From: Ptychodera flava
Taxonomy: Eukaryota > Hemichordata > Enteropneusta > Ptychoderidae
Length of the DNA: 64,000 nucleotides
Assembly: GCF_041260155.1 (NCBI RefSeq)
Contig: NC_091933.1
Location: forward strand, 24,151,174 to 24,215,173
Reading direction: 5' to 3'
This document shows, one piece after another, positions 38,601-49,298 of this stretch; the first letter of the stretch is position 1, and the number at the start of each line of letters is the position of its first letter. The notes under the pieces were generated by a model. The model was not told the DNA's origin. It saw nothing but the letters and a program-made list of their open reading frames with translations, and did no database searches. The position numbers and the translations under genes are program-made.

Positions 38601-41600
38601 GGTGCGACTTATAATATGTACTTTTTGCATTTTTAAAGGGGGCGTGCCACTAATAACATGGAAATTCTCAGATTATTTTTTTTCGAGGAGTGGGTGGGGG
38701 CCTACTAATAGAAGTTCGCCTTTATTGAATAAATAACTTTAAAAGATAATTAAAAGAAGAGTTTGCTTATGGTAGTTCTCTTTTGGAGGATGTGGTTGCC
38801 CATGGTTCAGAAACATGTGAAATGATACAATTTTATTGAACCCTAAGGAACAACAAAGTTTTAACTTTTGATCAATAGAGCCGACCTCAATGGTGGCTGG
38901 TAGTGTGACAGCTGTGCTGGAAAAGGGGTGCGACTTATAATGCATACGTTTTCCATTTTTGAAAATTTAAGGATTTCATCCCACTCAAGTCAATCAAAGG
39001 AGGGTGCGACTTATAATGCAGATGCGTCTTATAAAATGACTTTAACACTACATCTTTGTTTTTCACGTCCCAGTATTCTCTTGTATGGCAAGTATGAAGA
39101 CTATGAGACTGCAGAGCCAGTCTATCGAGAATGGAAGAAGTTTCCGCGAAACCAGGCGTTTCCCACATATCCAGGAATACTTGAACTTTTCATTTTCAAC
39201 ATCTTGCTGCCACAGATGAAGTGCAATGAGGCCATTAAGCTCACCGACAGTGACAGTGTCATCCGAGCTGACAGAAAAATTGCCCTGATCAAGTTTATAA
39301 AGAAGTATGAAAAGGCAGTGAAAGAAGAGAATCTGAGAGGGAAATCCGGTGCTATTTCCACTCAGCATACCGCCATGCATGGTAATTTTATTTTATCAGT
39401 ATTTCTTTTATGTCAATAGTTTACAGTGTCTTTGCCAAAGGTTTGGGAACATCGAAAAATGATTTGGAAACCCTGGTAACATTTCTGCTGTCCCCTATTC
39501 TAATTGCACTGACACACCAATTGGAAGCCTGGTAAAATGACAGGGGAACCCTGTGACGTTTACCAGCTGCTTTATAGGCCACTTAAAGAAAATTCTTTGT
39601 TTGCCGTCCTTGGAACCAGTCATAAGTATGCAATGCCATGGTTTGTATCTGTAAATGCTCGGTTATATATTTGTGAACACAAAGTCAAAAATTAATGAAA
39701 AAGTCTGCTCCTTCATCAACAAACTGGTCAACCTTTGCCAATGGGTGTGGGTAGGTTTATGCTAAGTAGCTTGTTGGTAAATATATGTGCATCAAATTTT
39801 TTTGACCTCCATGGTGTATATCAAGTGAGTAGCTATTGCCTATGATCATTTGCCTGGTGTAGCTCTGCATGATCTGTGATTTATCGGTTTATTTTCACAG
39901 GTAAACTGTTTCCAGAGGCGTTCAACGGGGCCGTGAAGAGTGTCAGTTCCAAGATTTTCCAAAACTTCCCATTCCTCAGCTTTACAGTCATCCGAAGACT
40001 TGCCTTAATTGGTGTGCTTATCTATATAATCTTATTCAAGACAAATTTAGGTTAGTAACACACAATGTTTACTAAAGGTGACTCTTGCCTGTTCACAGTA
40101 TATCCAGCACCCAAGTTGGATGGGCACACGGTCCATGTAGCCGACAATGATATGCTAATGATATGCGTTTAAGGTCTCCTCGACTATTACTTTCAGCTGG
40201 TTGCTCACTTTCTACTATTTTTATAGTATTTTATACAAGGGCACAGACTTATTCTACCTGCAACTTAAAACTGATAGTGATTTTGTAGCTCATTCTGTAC
40301 TATTTTTAGCTCCCATATATATGCATATGTATATATGCAAATGGAAGGTATTCGTATAAGGTGGAAAAATGTCGTCTGTATGTATGTATGTATGTACGTA
40401 TGTATGTATGTATGTATGTATGTATGTATGTCCGTCCACATCAAAAACTCCTAAACCGTAGCACCTACTGTCTTAGTATTTGGTGTACAGGTGCACCTAG
40501 GAGTGGAGATGTGAATTTGTTCAAATGAACATGTCAGTGCCAAAAATATGCAAATGAGGGGAAAAAGAGGAAAAATCCTGCAAATGGCTAAAAGTCAGTA
40601 AGCATTGGTCATGTTTGGTTGAAACTTGGTATGCAGATTCCTTTAGGTATTCTAAATTATGTGTGCAAAAATTGGGATGAAATTTGCATGTTTGTATTTT
40701 TAGGGTATTTTTTCCGTTTTTAGTCAAAAAATCTTGTTCTCTGAAATCACTCGTCTGATTGCTACGAAACTTAATATTCATGTTCCTCAGGATGACCTCC
40801 GTCATGTTTGTACAAATTGTATTGATATTGTCATATTTGTAATTTTGGGGGTATTTTCCCAATTTTTGATAAAAAATTTTTTTATCCAAAAACTACTGAT
40901 TTGATAGGTTTGATATTTGGTATACAGGTATCTAAGATTAATCTCAATATAATGTATTGAAGGTATGTTGAAACTGGCAATTTTTTTTTTATTTTTGGGG
41001 CAATTTTTGCCTTTTTTGGTCAAAAAATTTTTCTCCTAAAACTTCTGATCTGGTAGCTTTCATATCTAGTGTACAGGTTCCTAGGGTTTATGTTAAAATT
41101 AGATATATTCAAAATTAGGATGAAATCTGCAATTTTGTATTTTGGGGGGCAATTTTTCTCATTTTTGGTCAAAAAATTTGTTTCTCAAAATTTACCAGTC
41201 TGATTGCTTTGATATTTAGTAAACCGGTTCTTAGGGTTTTTGTTAATAAGATATATTGAAATTAAGTTGAAATCCGGAATTTTGAATTTTTGGGGCAACT
41301 TTGCGAAACAGTCAGTTTTACTGGGATATCTTTCATTTTGTATTTTTAAGATTTTTTTTGGTAATTTTATATCTACTGGAACTAAGAGTATATAATGTGG
41401 TGATTTAGTAAGCATTTGATATGGTAAACTGTATTTGGTGTTGAAATGCGGTAAAAAATCCTGGCAGATTTTGAAAAAATTCCAAACAAATGCCAATAAA
41501 AAATTCAGGCAGAGAAGGTTTGACAAAAAGAAAAGGTGGGAGAGTGGGGAAAAAAGAATGTACAATGGATCGGATAAAAAAATAATGTACCTCATCGATC

Positions 41601-43193
41601 TTCCAGACACCACCCCTTATCAAATGGTCCACCCCGATGTATTTTTGTGCACAATTAACCATGCAGTGTATTTTAGTTTAAGATGTCAAGTTAGGTAAGG
41701 ATTTGAAAGGAATAGTCAAGTTCACCACAGTTTAACTTTATCTCTTGTGTCATCATCCTTGTGTAATTGGTTAAGTTTGTAAGTTGTTCCAGATGTGGAT
41801 GTACCAGCTGTTCTGGAAGAAAACAATGTTTACTTTTCCCTGTAGAGTTTCTGAGTTGATGATTGTATGTTGAAATTTCTCCATGTATCTGGTGTATGGG
41901 CAAAGTGTAAACATTGGTTGCATGTTATGTATTTCAGTGTATGTCAAATATTGTAAATGAAAAATCAAGAACAGTTTACTGTGTGCTTGTAATATTTGTC
42001 AATACTTGTACTGCCTTACAAATTGATTGTTTATCACAGAAGCAGAAAAGGAAAAGAAACTAATCAAATTGCTGTAACATATTCACTCTCAGTGCCTGTA
42101 TAGGCCTATACTTAACTATTTTATCATTACATTCAGCTGTTTGTTACATCTTTATCACTCTCCATGGGCCAAGGCACACTTGGGGTCAATGTCATCACTC
42201 TGTGCCAGTCTGTGTATGTCAGTCTGTCTGTATATGTATGTCCATGTTTCATACAATTGTTGACTTGTTTTGATAACTATATGGGAGCGAACAGTGATGT
42301 TGTCACAATTTTTCATAGTATTTGGTAGCCGGTATCAGACAGTTCGTGTTCGTGTCAGCTACATGGAGGATTTGCCTTGATCAGTGCTGATTACACAGCT
42401 TGGAAGAGCATCAAAAGTTAAATGCCATGAATTATTAATAGGTTTTGCCTTCAAGTTCTGTCTCCAAACCCATCATACCATACTCTTTTAAACATACTAT
42501 GTTTGTTATAGTGAAGCATAGTTTTTGTATTCAAATATTTGGACTCAAATTGAACAAGAAATTCTTTTTGTAGATTAGTTTTTTTTGGGATCAGTTCCGA
42601 TCCACATAATCAAACTTAAAGAGATTTCAGTCACTGGTGACCGTTTGTTATACCATCACTACATTTTGGGGGTCACAGCTGTACTTTTAAAGATGTAATT
42701 TACATATCTAAGCAAGATTTCCAGGTTACCGTACATTTCTACTATTGTCATCCATTGTCATCATCAGGAAAAAGGCCAACGACCAATTTTGACCGAAAGG
42801 CTTCGCCGGGAATTGGCATGGAGATACAGCAATCATCATCACACGCCTCTCATTTTTGAGTACATTTCTCTAAAAAAGACAATACCTTGACTGACAAAAA
42901 GCTTCAAATTTTTGTAAAGGTTTTCATTATAATTCTTTGGCAATGACCAGAAATCTCCTGACGATTTATGTGTTTTTTTCAAAGAATTTGAACTCGCATT
43001 GCGCAATAATTTTTTGGTGGAATAGCCTTTGGGGACCAGTCTGTTTGCTTTATTCAAAGTACATGGTTTAGTTCGTTATTTACTGCATTTAGCGAATCTT
43101 CTTTTTTCCAAGTGGTCACATTCAGACCTGTAAAGTTGATGAACTTCCATTTTTTGCTCACGTGTTGACACACGTGAGCATATGTCGCAGCGA

Positions 43194-43224
<31 letters not shown>

Positions 43225-45943
43225 GTGCTCAATATCTCAAAAACGGCTCATCAGATCAGAATCAAATCTGGTACATAGATTCAGTTTGCAAATGGCAAGA
43301 ACTGATTAGTTTTTGGTGGGTGTGGCTTGCTTACTTTTTGCTCATTTGCATAATTAATGATTTTTGAAAAAACGGATATACATTGAGAACGACTGCACAC
43401 AATTTGATGAGATTTGCTACAAATGTTGATCACATCAAGATATATCAGCTGTGCAAGTATTAAGGGGTGACTTGAAAGATAATTACTAATTTGCATATTT
43501 ATGAAATCTACTAATTAGGCATATATATCTGAATTTACTCGATCAAAATTGACGAAACTTGGTATGCATATTGAGGATACTATGATTTAACATTACTGAA
43601 AGTCAATAAGCATTTTTACTTCATCCAAATCCTAATTTGCATATTTAATGACCTTTTGAAATTAAGGATATATATTTGAATTAACATGACCAAAATTGAT
43701 GAAACTTGCTATGTACATTAAAGATACTATGATAGAACATTATTAAATGTCATTAAGCATTTTTACTACAGCCAATTCCTAATTTGCATATTTTATGAAC
43801 TTTCCTAATTAGGGGTATTTATCTGAATTGACGAGACCACAGTCGACGAAACTGGCTATGTACATTAAAGATACTATGATAGAACATTATTGAAAGTCAT
43901 TTAGCATTTGAACATTAGCCAATTCCTTATTTGCATATTTAATGAAATTTCATGATCAGGGATATTTATCTGTATTGACTAGACCAAAGTTGACGAAACT
44001 TGCTATGTACATAAAGATACTATGATACGACGTTACTGAAAGTCATTAAGCATTTTTATTTCATCCAGCTCCTAATTTGCATATTTAATGAATTTTTAAA
44101 ATTAGGGATATATGTTTGAATTTACATGACCAAAATTGATAAAACGTGCTATGTACATTAAAGATACTATTATGTAGGCTAACATTATTGAAAGGCATTA
44201 AGCATTTTTGCTTCAGCCAATTCCTAATTTGTGTATTTAATGAACTTTCCTAATGAGGGATATATACTTGGATTTATTTGATCAAAGTTGGCATAACATG
44301 CTATGTACATTGATGATTATACCAGGTTATACCAATATTGATAGTCATTTCGCACTTAAGTTTTCGTGTCAGCTAATTTATAGTTCGCATATCTAATGAG
44401 CTTTCAAAGTTTGGAATATATAGTTTGAAGGACTTTACCAAAGGCATGCAATTACACTTGCTATATAAAGTGGTGATACAATGACAGCAGTCAAAGAAAT
44501 TATTTCTATTTCAGCTAATTGCGTATTTGAATACTTAATGACCTATAGAGTTTAATCTGTGGTGAATATTGTTCATTATGTTGATCATAATACTTTCAAT
44601 GAAGTTGCAAACATGTGGCAAAGGTTCAAATTTACACATAACTTCAATATATAATTAAACACGTGAGCATTTACCGGTACAGTTCATATCTGGTAACATT
44701 TTACAGTGAAAGCAAGGTGAGAATGAATGATGGCATTGGTCTTCATGTTATCTCACTTGTGTAATTGGTTTGTATAGTTTCAAATTTTATACTACAGGAC
44801 CAGTACTTGCAGTTTAATTTGCAGCAAACAACAGATGTATGATTGTGTTATCTCATAGGCGGCTTCCACTGTAATTCTTTAGATATTGCAATAAAACTAG
44901 TCAGCCGGTAAGAATTGATTGGTGTGTGTACAGTGTCTGTGGTTTTCTGGAGGAAAAAGAACTAAATGGATCAATAATTGGTAAAATATTAGGTCTCTTT
45001 TCAACTTTTACTTTTTTGGGCTAACAACTTCAAGAAATGCCCAGGTAAAGACAAGATTACAGCTTGACCCTGACTCAGCTTCTACCCCGGTATACAATGT
45101 GACATGGGTAGTATTCCAATGTTATACAATTGCCTGTATCTAAAGTGTACAAGAGTGTATACTCTCCAGTGTGTGTTTTATTATGGGTCAATATACAGTC
45201 CTTTGAACAGTGCCACTGCTTTGGCAAATTCAGGAACAAGTTCTCAAAGCAATTACACAAGTGTGATGACATTTTGGTCAATTTCAGAGTTCATTCTCAG
45301 CTGGCTTTGACTGTAATATCTGATCCCTGTCAGCTCTGAAGATTAGTGCTTGACATTTTCACATTAAAATTATACAAAGTATAATTTTGTATAATACTTC
45401 AAAGTATGATGTTTATAGATTTATTAAACTTGACCTAGAGTATATTTAACTTGGCTACCTGGGGCATATGATGTAATATTATGCAATGAATTATACATGC
45501 CCGCCCACTTTGATATTACTTGTGTAAGATCCCATACCACAAACAGTGGAATTGTTTATCTTGTGCATTACAAGCAGAGTTTATTCTTGAACCTATGGAG
45601 CACCACAGGGATGACTGCAAGCAGCAAGGTACCTCCATTACCTACTTTTCCAATTTTTGTTCCACTTTGAAATGAAAATAATGTTCTATAAAAATCAGGT
45701 TGAAATGTGTGGTGTTTGTTTTCTACAACAAAAATGATGAAAATATTATCATTAGTCACACGTATTGTATATTTTTCCCATTGAAAGGGGCTGATATTTG
45801 GAAAGTGTAAGCTAAGTTTGATGGTGCTTTTTTGTATTCCAGATACTGTATCAGGATTAGCATATGCAGGTCAACTGTGGCAAAGTGTCACACGCCTGTG
45901 GAAGTCGATGTTTGCGCCGTACCATGTAGCAGCTGCCCCGTAA
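35654..45943 (+). CDS. PEX26: Peroxisome assembly protein 26 (PEX26-type membrane anchor)
   Basis: PEX26 is a tail-anchored peroxisomal membrane protein that recruits the PEX1-PEX6 AAA ATPases for receptor recycling. Five coding exons: 35654-35829, 36833-37048, 39074-39381, 39901-40050 and 45843-45943. Total 951 nt, 316 aa; human PEX26 is about 305 aa. Exon 2 runs into exon 3 as ...EKIIQM-CILLYGK, matching the family's ...LELCILLYSK region. Helical repeats follow (EPVYREW, NQAFPTYPGILELF, NILLPQM). Exon 4 carries a short lumen-facing anchor at about residues 267-279 (LALIGVLIYIILF) preceded by RR. The C-terminal tail LWQSVTRLWKSMF fits the short luminal tail. The N-terminal exon (FSDLLQLCQEEIADVQRYQK) is least certain. 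It joins in frame only if exon 2 uses a GAG acceptor 4 nt downstream of a better CAG. Intron 4 is about 5.8 kb and repeat-filled. Confidence 0.85.
35855..35893. repeat. Short hairpin in PEX26 intron 1
   Basis: agacc(t)tagagaaaaaca and its near reverse complement tgtttttctcttgggtct pair around a ccc loop, about 25 nt after the exon 1 donor. It could form an RNA stem in the pre-mRNA. No further evidence. Confidence 0.45.
37697..37749. repeat. TG microsatellite in PEX26 intron 2
   Basis: Interrupted (TG)n run ending in gtgtgcag. The AG after a TG tract can look like an acceptor, but no coding frame follows. Confidence 0.85.
38525..39045. mobile_element. TTAA-flanked MITE in PEX26 intron 2
   Basis: TTAAAGTCATTTTATAAGAC at 38525 is mirrored by the reverse complement ending GACTTTAA at 39045, with about 25-bp TIRs. 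Internal copies of ggtgcgacttataat sit near both ends. Similar GCGACTTATA/GCGTCTTATA-rich termini are widespread in animal MITEs. The TTAA on both sides suggests a TTAA-specific transposase. The right end is only 28 bp from PEX26 exon 3. About 521 bp with no coding capacity. Confidence 0.8.
40308..41360 (+). repeat. Microsatellite-plus-tandem-array element, copy B
   Basis: It starts with an agctcccatatatatgcata segment, then a (TATG)n microsatellite at about 40376-40432, then a diverged tandem array. The array is tracked by the (g/a)gtcaaaaaat motif near 40722, 40867, 41018 and 41168, a period of about 148 bp. Other shared landmarks are GAAACTTggTATgCA-type and ggGgcaatttt(t) blocks. The array is non-coding. 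The order (short leader, tetranucleotide repeat, ~150-bp units) resembles pearl/HINE-type non-autonomous Helentrons of marine invertebrates; that assignment is inference. It lies in PEX26 intron 4. Confidence 0.65.
43157..44671 (+). repeat. Microsatellite-plus-tandem-array element, copy C
   Basis: The start is a palindrome, gctcacgtgttgacacacgtgagc. A (CTGT)n run follows at about 43197-43224, then seven or eight diverged ~148-bp units. The motif cctaatttgcatatttaatg recurs near 43485, 43631, 43778, 43925, 44071 and 44223, with aagatactatgat and tcattaagcattttta also repeated. The end carries aacacgtgagcat at about 44658, echoing the start, so the borders share a cacgtgagcat motif. Same layout as copy B but a different unit sequence. 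No coding capacity. In PEX26 intron 4. Confidence 0.7.
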
Positions 45944-48900
45944 CGTTGTGAACAGTGAACAAGGTGTGATACCACTCGAGGATCAGCGTTTGAGTTCTAA
46001 CACTGCAAATGACTGGATGCTGAGACTGTCCATTCTACAACATAACCTCTTCATTTACGATCCTAGTTGATCGCTTCAGGTGGCAAGATGCAAATGTTTG
46101 ACATGATGTACTTCCGTCAAATCAACATTTTTTAATCTTCACTGTAACACACGATTATGTTTTTCATAGTTGACAGTGTCCATTTTCATAGTTGACAGTG
46201 TCCAAAGAGTAGTTTTCTTTTTTGCGAACAGCAAAATTTCGCGACTTCTTTCTAAACATTACTTTTTCTTACCAATATGCAAATACAGTGCAATGTAAAT
46301 GCTGGTACAATTGGTACTGGGTAATATCTGGTTTCTGGACCATTGGGAATTCCTTTTTCCAGATCATGACAGAATCAGCAATATCTTGAACAGTACTTTT
46401 TTGTAATTTTTTAAACAAGGTTTCTTCAAACACAATTTTTGAATTTTTTATGGATTCAGGCCTAGTCAAAATGCAACTGTCCACAATTGTAGTGCACCCT
46501 TCCAGTATATTTCTTGTTTAGTCAGAATTCCTGCATGGCAGTGGACATTGTTGTATGGCAAGTTTTCTGGAAATGTGATTTAGATTTCACAAAAAATGTA
46601 AGGGAGAAATAGGGCAGGTATTGTGTAAACACCTGTATTGTGATGCCATGAGCAAGATGCAATGTAGCTCTCAGATATGTAGCAACACATATTGAACCAA
46701 TCCAAGGTTTCACTTGTACAGCATCCTGTAGTTTCAACGATTCTCCTAGCAGACCGACTGTATGTTTCAAGGATTTTACATCAGAATCATGAATGTATAA
46801 ACTAGCTGGTGATCCTAGAAATATTTACAAATCAGAGTACGTTTTTGAACTACCAAGACATGTTGATTTGGACACTACAGCGGTGTTCTCCAAAGCTTGG
46901 CAAATCAGGATGGCAAATTTAACACTTTTAGGCAGACTATCTTGTAACATACCATACATACCCCTACACGATATGGGTGGTGCCAGGTCAGGCCTGAGGG
47001 GGGGGGGGGGGGTTAAAAAGGGGGGAACAAGGTGCATTGCCTCTGGTGTCCAGTACATTGATCCACTATGTTAGCCATACAAATTCTAATTATTGGTGTA
47101 CAGGAAATGTATGAACTTGTCTACACAGCAATAATCTAAGTAAAGTTTTTTCTTTTGACAAATGTAGCAAGTAATTTAATGGGTTATAGGGCCAATTCCT
47201 CTCATAAAATTGGTCAAGGTCATTCCACACCTATATCACAAATCATTTCTCATTCATTGCCATGCTAAGACTCCTCAGTAATAAAGAAAGTTGAAACACA
47301 CAAAGTTAATGCTCTCATGTTTTTATTCATTTTACAAAAACTGGAATTCATAATACAAGTAATTTCCCAACAATTTCAACAGCTGAATATCTCATTTGCT
47401 TTTACAGTGACTTTTCTTCCAGAAAATCGACAAAGGAGAAAATAACCCGCCATGTTTCACAAACTGCTTGATGGGGAAATCACGAGTATTTTCTACGTGC
47501 AACCCTAAAATAAATGTACCATGGTAAATAAGTTTATAAATTTGATAAACAGTACTCTGGACCTGTGACTCCATGGAACATCCTCCTCAAGATGTGTATA
47601 TATATATGGCACTCTCTTGAGCAGTTATGCTCTGTAACATCATGTGTATAATAAATGTGATCAGCTGCTCTTTCCCGACTAGTACTCTCCACCTCCACTC
47701 TCCGTCCGTCAGCGATATAAAATAAAGGGCCTACAAAATGGCCAAGTTATAAATGGTGGGAAATTTAGGAAACTAAATACCCTTTTGTCCCAAAAAAAAT
47801 ATGAAAATTTTTTGATAAACCAGGAATACACTGTTGCACCATAACGTCACCCAGGTGAAATAAAATTAGTTTTAGACAGAAATCCTACAAAATAGTTCTT
47901 TTTATAATGCAGAAAATAAAATCTATACCTTTGTAACGTTTTCAAGATGGTTTCTCTCTCACATTGTGACGGTTGTTAAATGTCTATGATTGTTCTATTG
48001 CCTGTAATTTTTCTCAGACTATTCGATCTTACATGTCATCTAACTTTGTATTTTTGTATCTTTGCCAACACAATGCGTGATTTTGTTGCTCGAGATGGTT
48101 TAAGTGAAGGCACAAAATATTGACATCTTCCAAATTTACTGAAACTCTGAAATATCAGAGTACTTTCTCAACTGATTATCATGACTATATTGTTTAGTTG
48201 AGAGTAATGATTGTTTGGGCCTCTCATTTGAAAACAAACAGAAATTTCTCCTCTTTCAAGTTTTCCATGAACGACCAGGCACCAAACTCACGATGCCAAA
48301 GCACTTGTACTTTAGATGTCCTCATGGAAGTTTCTCGGTTTGGCCAACACTCTACCCTTTTGTCATCTCTCTTCTCCACAACGTCACTTGCAAAAATTCT
48401 AGCACAGGGGGCAACGATCAAGGCAGGTCAGTGTGACAAGAATGATACTCTGAAGTATCTTTGACAGCCCTGACTTGATTTCGAAACATCTGCTAACTTC
48501 TTCGCTTACATCAACACTCAACATCTCAACAGTCGCTTCTAAGAGGCTTTGCAACCTTTTTACACAGAAAGTTTTGAATATTTGTTGTTAAATACTGAAC
48601 ACACTTCAGAACTCCACACCAGCAACTTCTAACATTTCTTCTGCTGTGTTTCTCTGAAATTCAACACATCAAATTCTGATGTTTGATTGTTCTCTACCTG
48701 TATTGTTTTTTTTTTTTTGGAAATGAAACAAAATTTCAAACTACATACTACAGTCTGACCCTTTGAACTGTCACGTCTTCCATCCCGTTTTTGTCATTGC
48801 AATTTCATCCCCTTTGCGGGTCACAAACAGGATCAAACCGTTTGGCAAAAACAAAGGGTGAAAGGCCGGGGCGATCATAATTCACACACAAGTTTTGTTT

Positions 48901-49298
48901 CTGAATCACTCTTGAGAGCAAGTAATAAACAATACACTGGGTTACCCTGGGAGTAGGGTTATGAGAAAAAAAAGGCAATCTAGAAACTACAAGAGTATAT
49001 AATAAATGAATAACACTTTGTATGGGTAACTCATCTTCAGAAACTCATACAGTTGGTTATTGAAACTACACCATATCTCAGTTCAGCCTGGACCAGCCAG
49101 TTTCCACGTGTGAAACCAGTTCTAAAGTGTCGAAACCAGAATCAGGCGGCCAACCTGTTCTGAAACTGTTGCCCCCTTTTTAAAGATAAATCTGCCCACT
49201 GACCGAAACGTTTGCTTTTCTGCCCCCTATGCAACTGGTACTGGCCACTTCGACTAGCATAAGATAGGCTTTACAATCCTTCTGTATTTCGAAGGCCT
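45944..49298. other. Converging 3' ends of PEX26 and CNBP
   Basis: No coding exon is seen. Possible plus-strand AATAAA signals for PEX26 lie near 47280, 47653 and 47719. Possible minus-strand signals for CNBP (TTTATT on plus) lie near 47319 and 45572. If the longer choices are used the two 3' UTRs overlap. A 21-bp direct repeat containing catagttgacagtgtcc occurs twice near 46165-46205. A G14-type tract is at about 46996-47011. Confidence 0.4.
46996..47030 (+). repeat. Long G tract
   Basis: An uninterrupted run of about 14 G, followed by ttaaaaa and a further G6, able in principle to form a G-quadruplex. It lies between PEX26 and CNBP, or within a 3' UTR. Confidence 0.7.

Noticed and set aside
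43340..44560. CRISPR-like repeat array
   Set aside because: Units are ~148-bp contiguous, diverged tandem repeats with no repeat/spacer pattern, in an animal intron.
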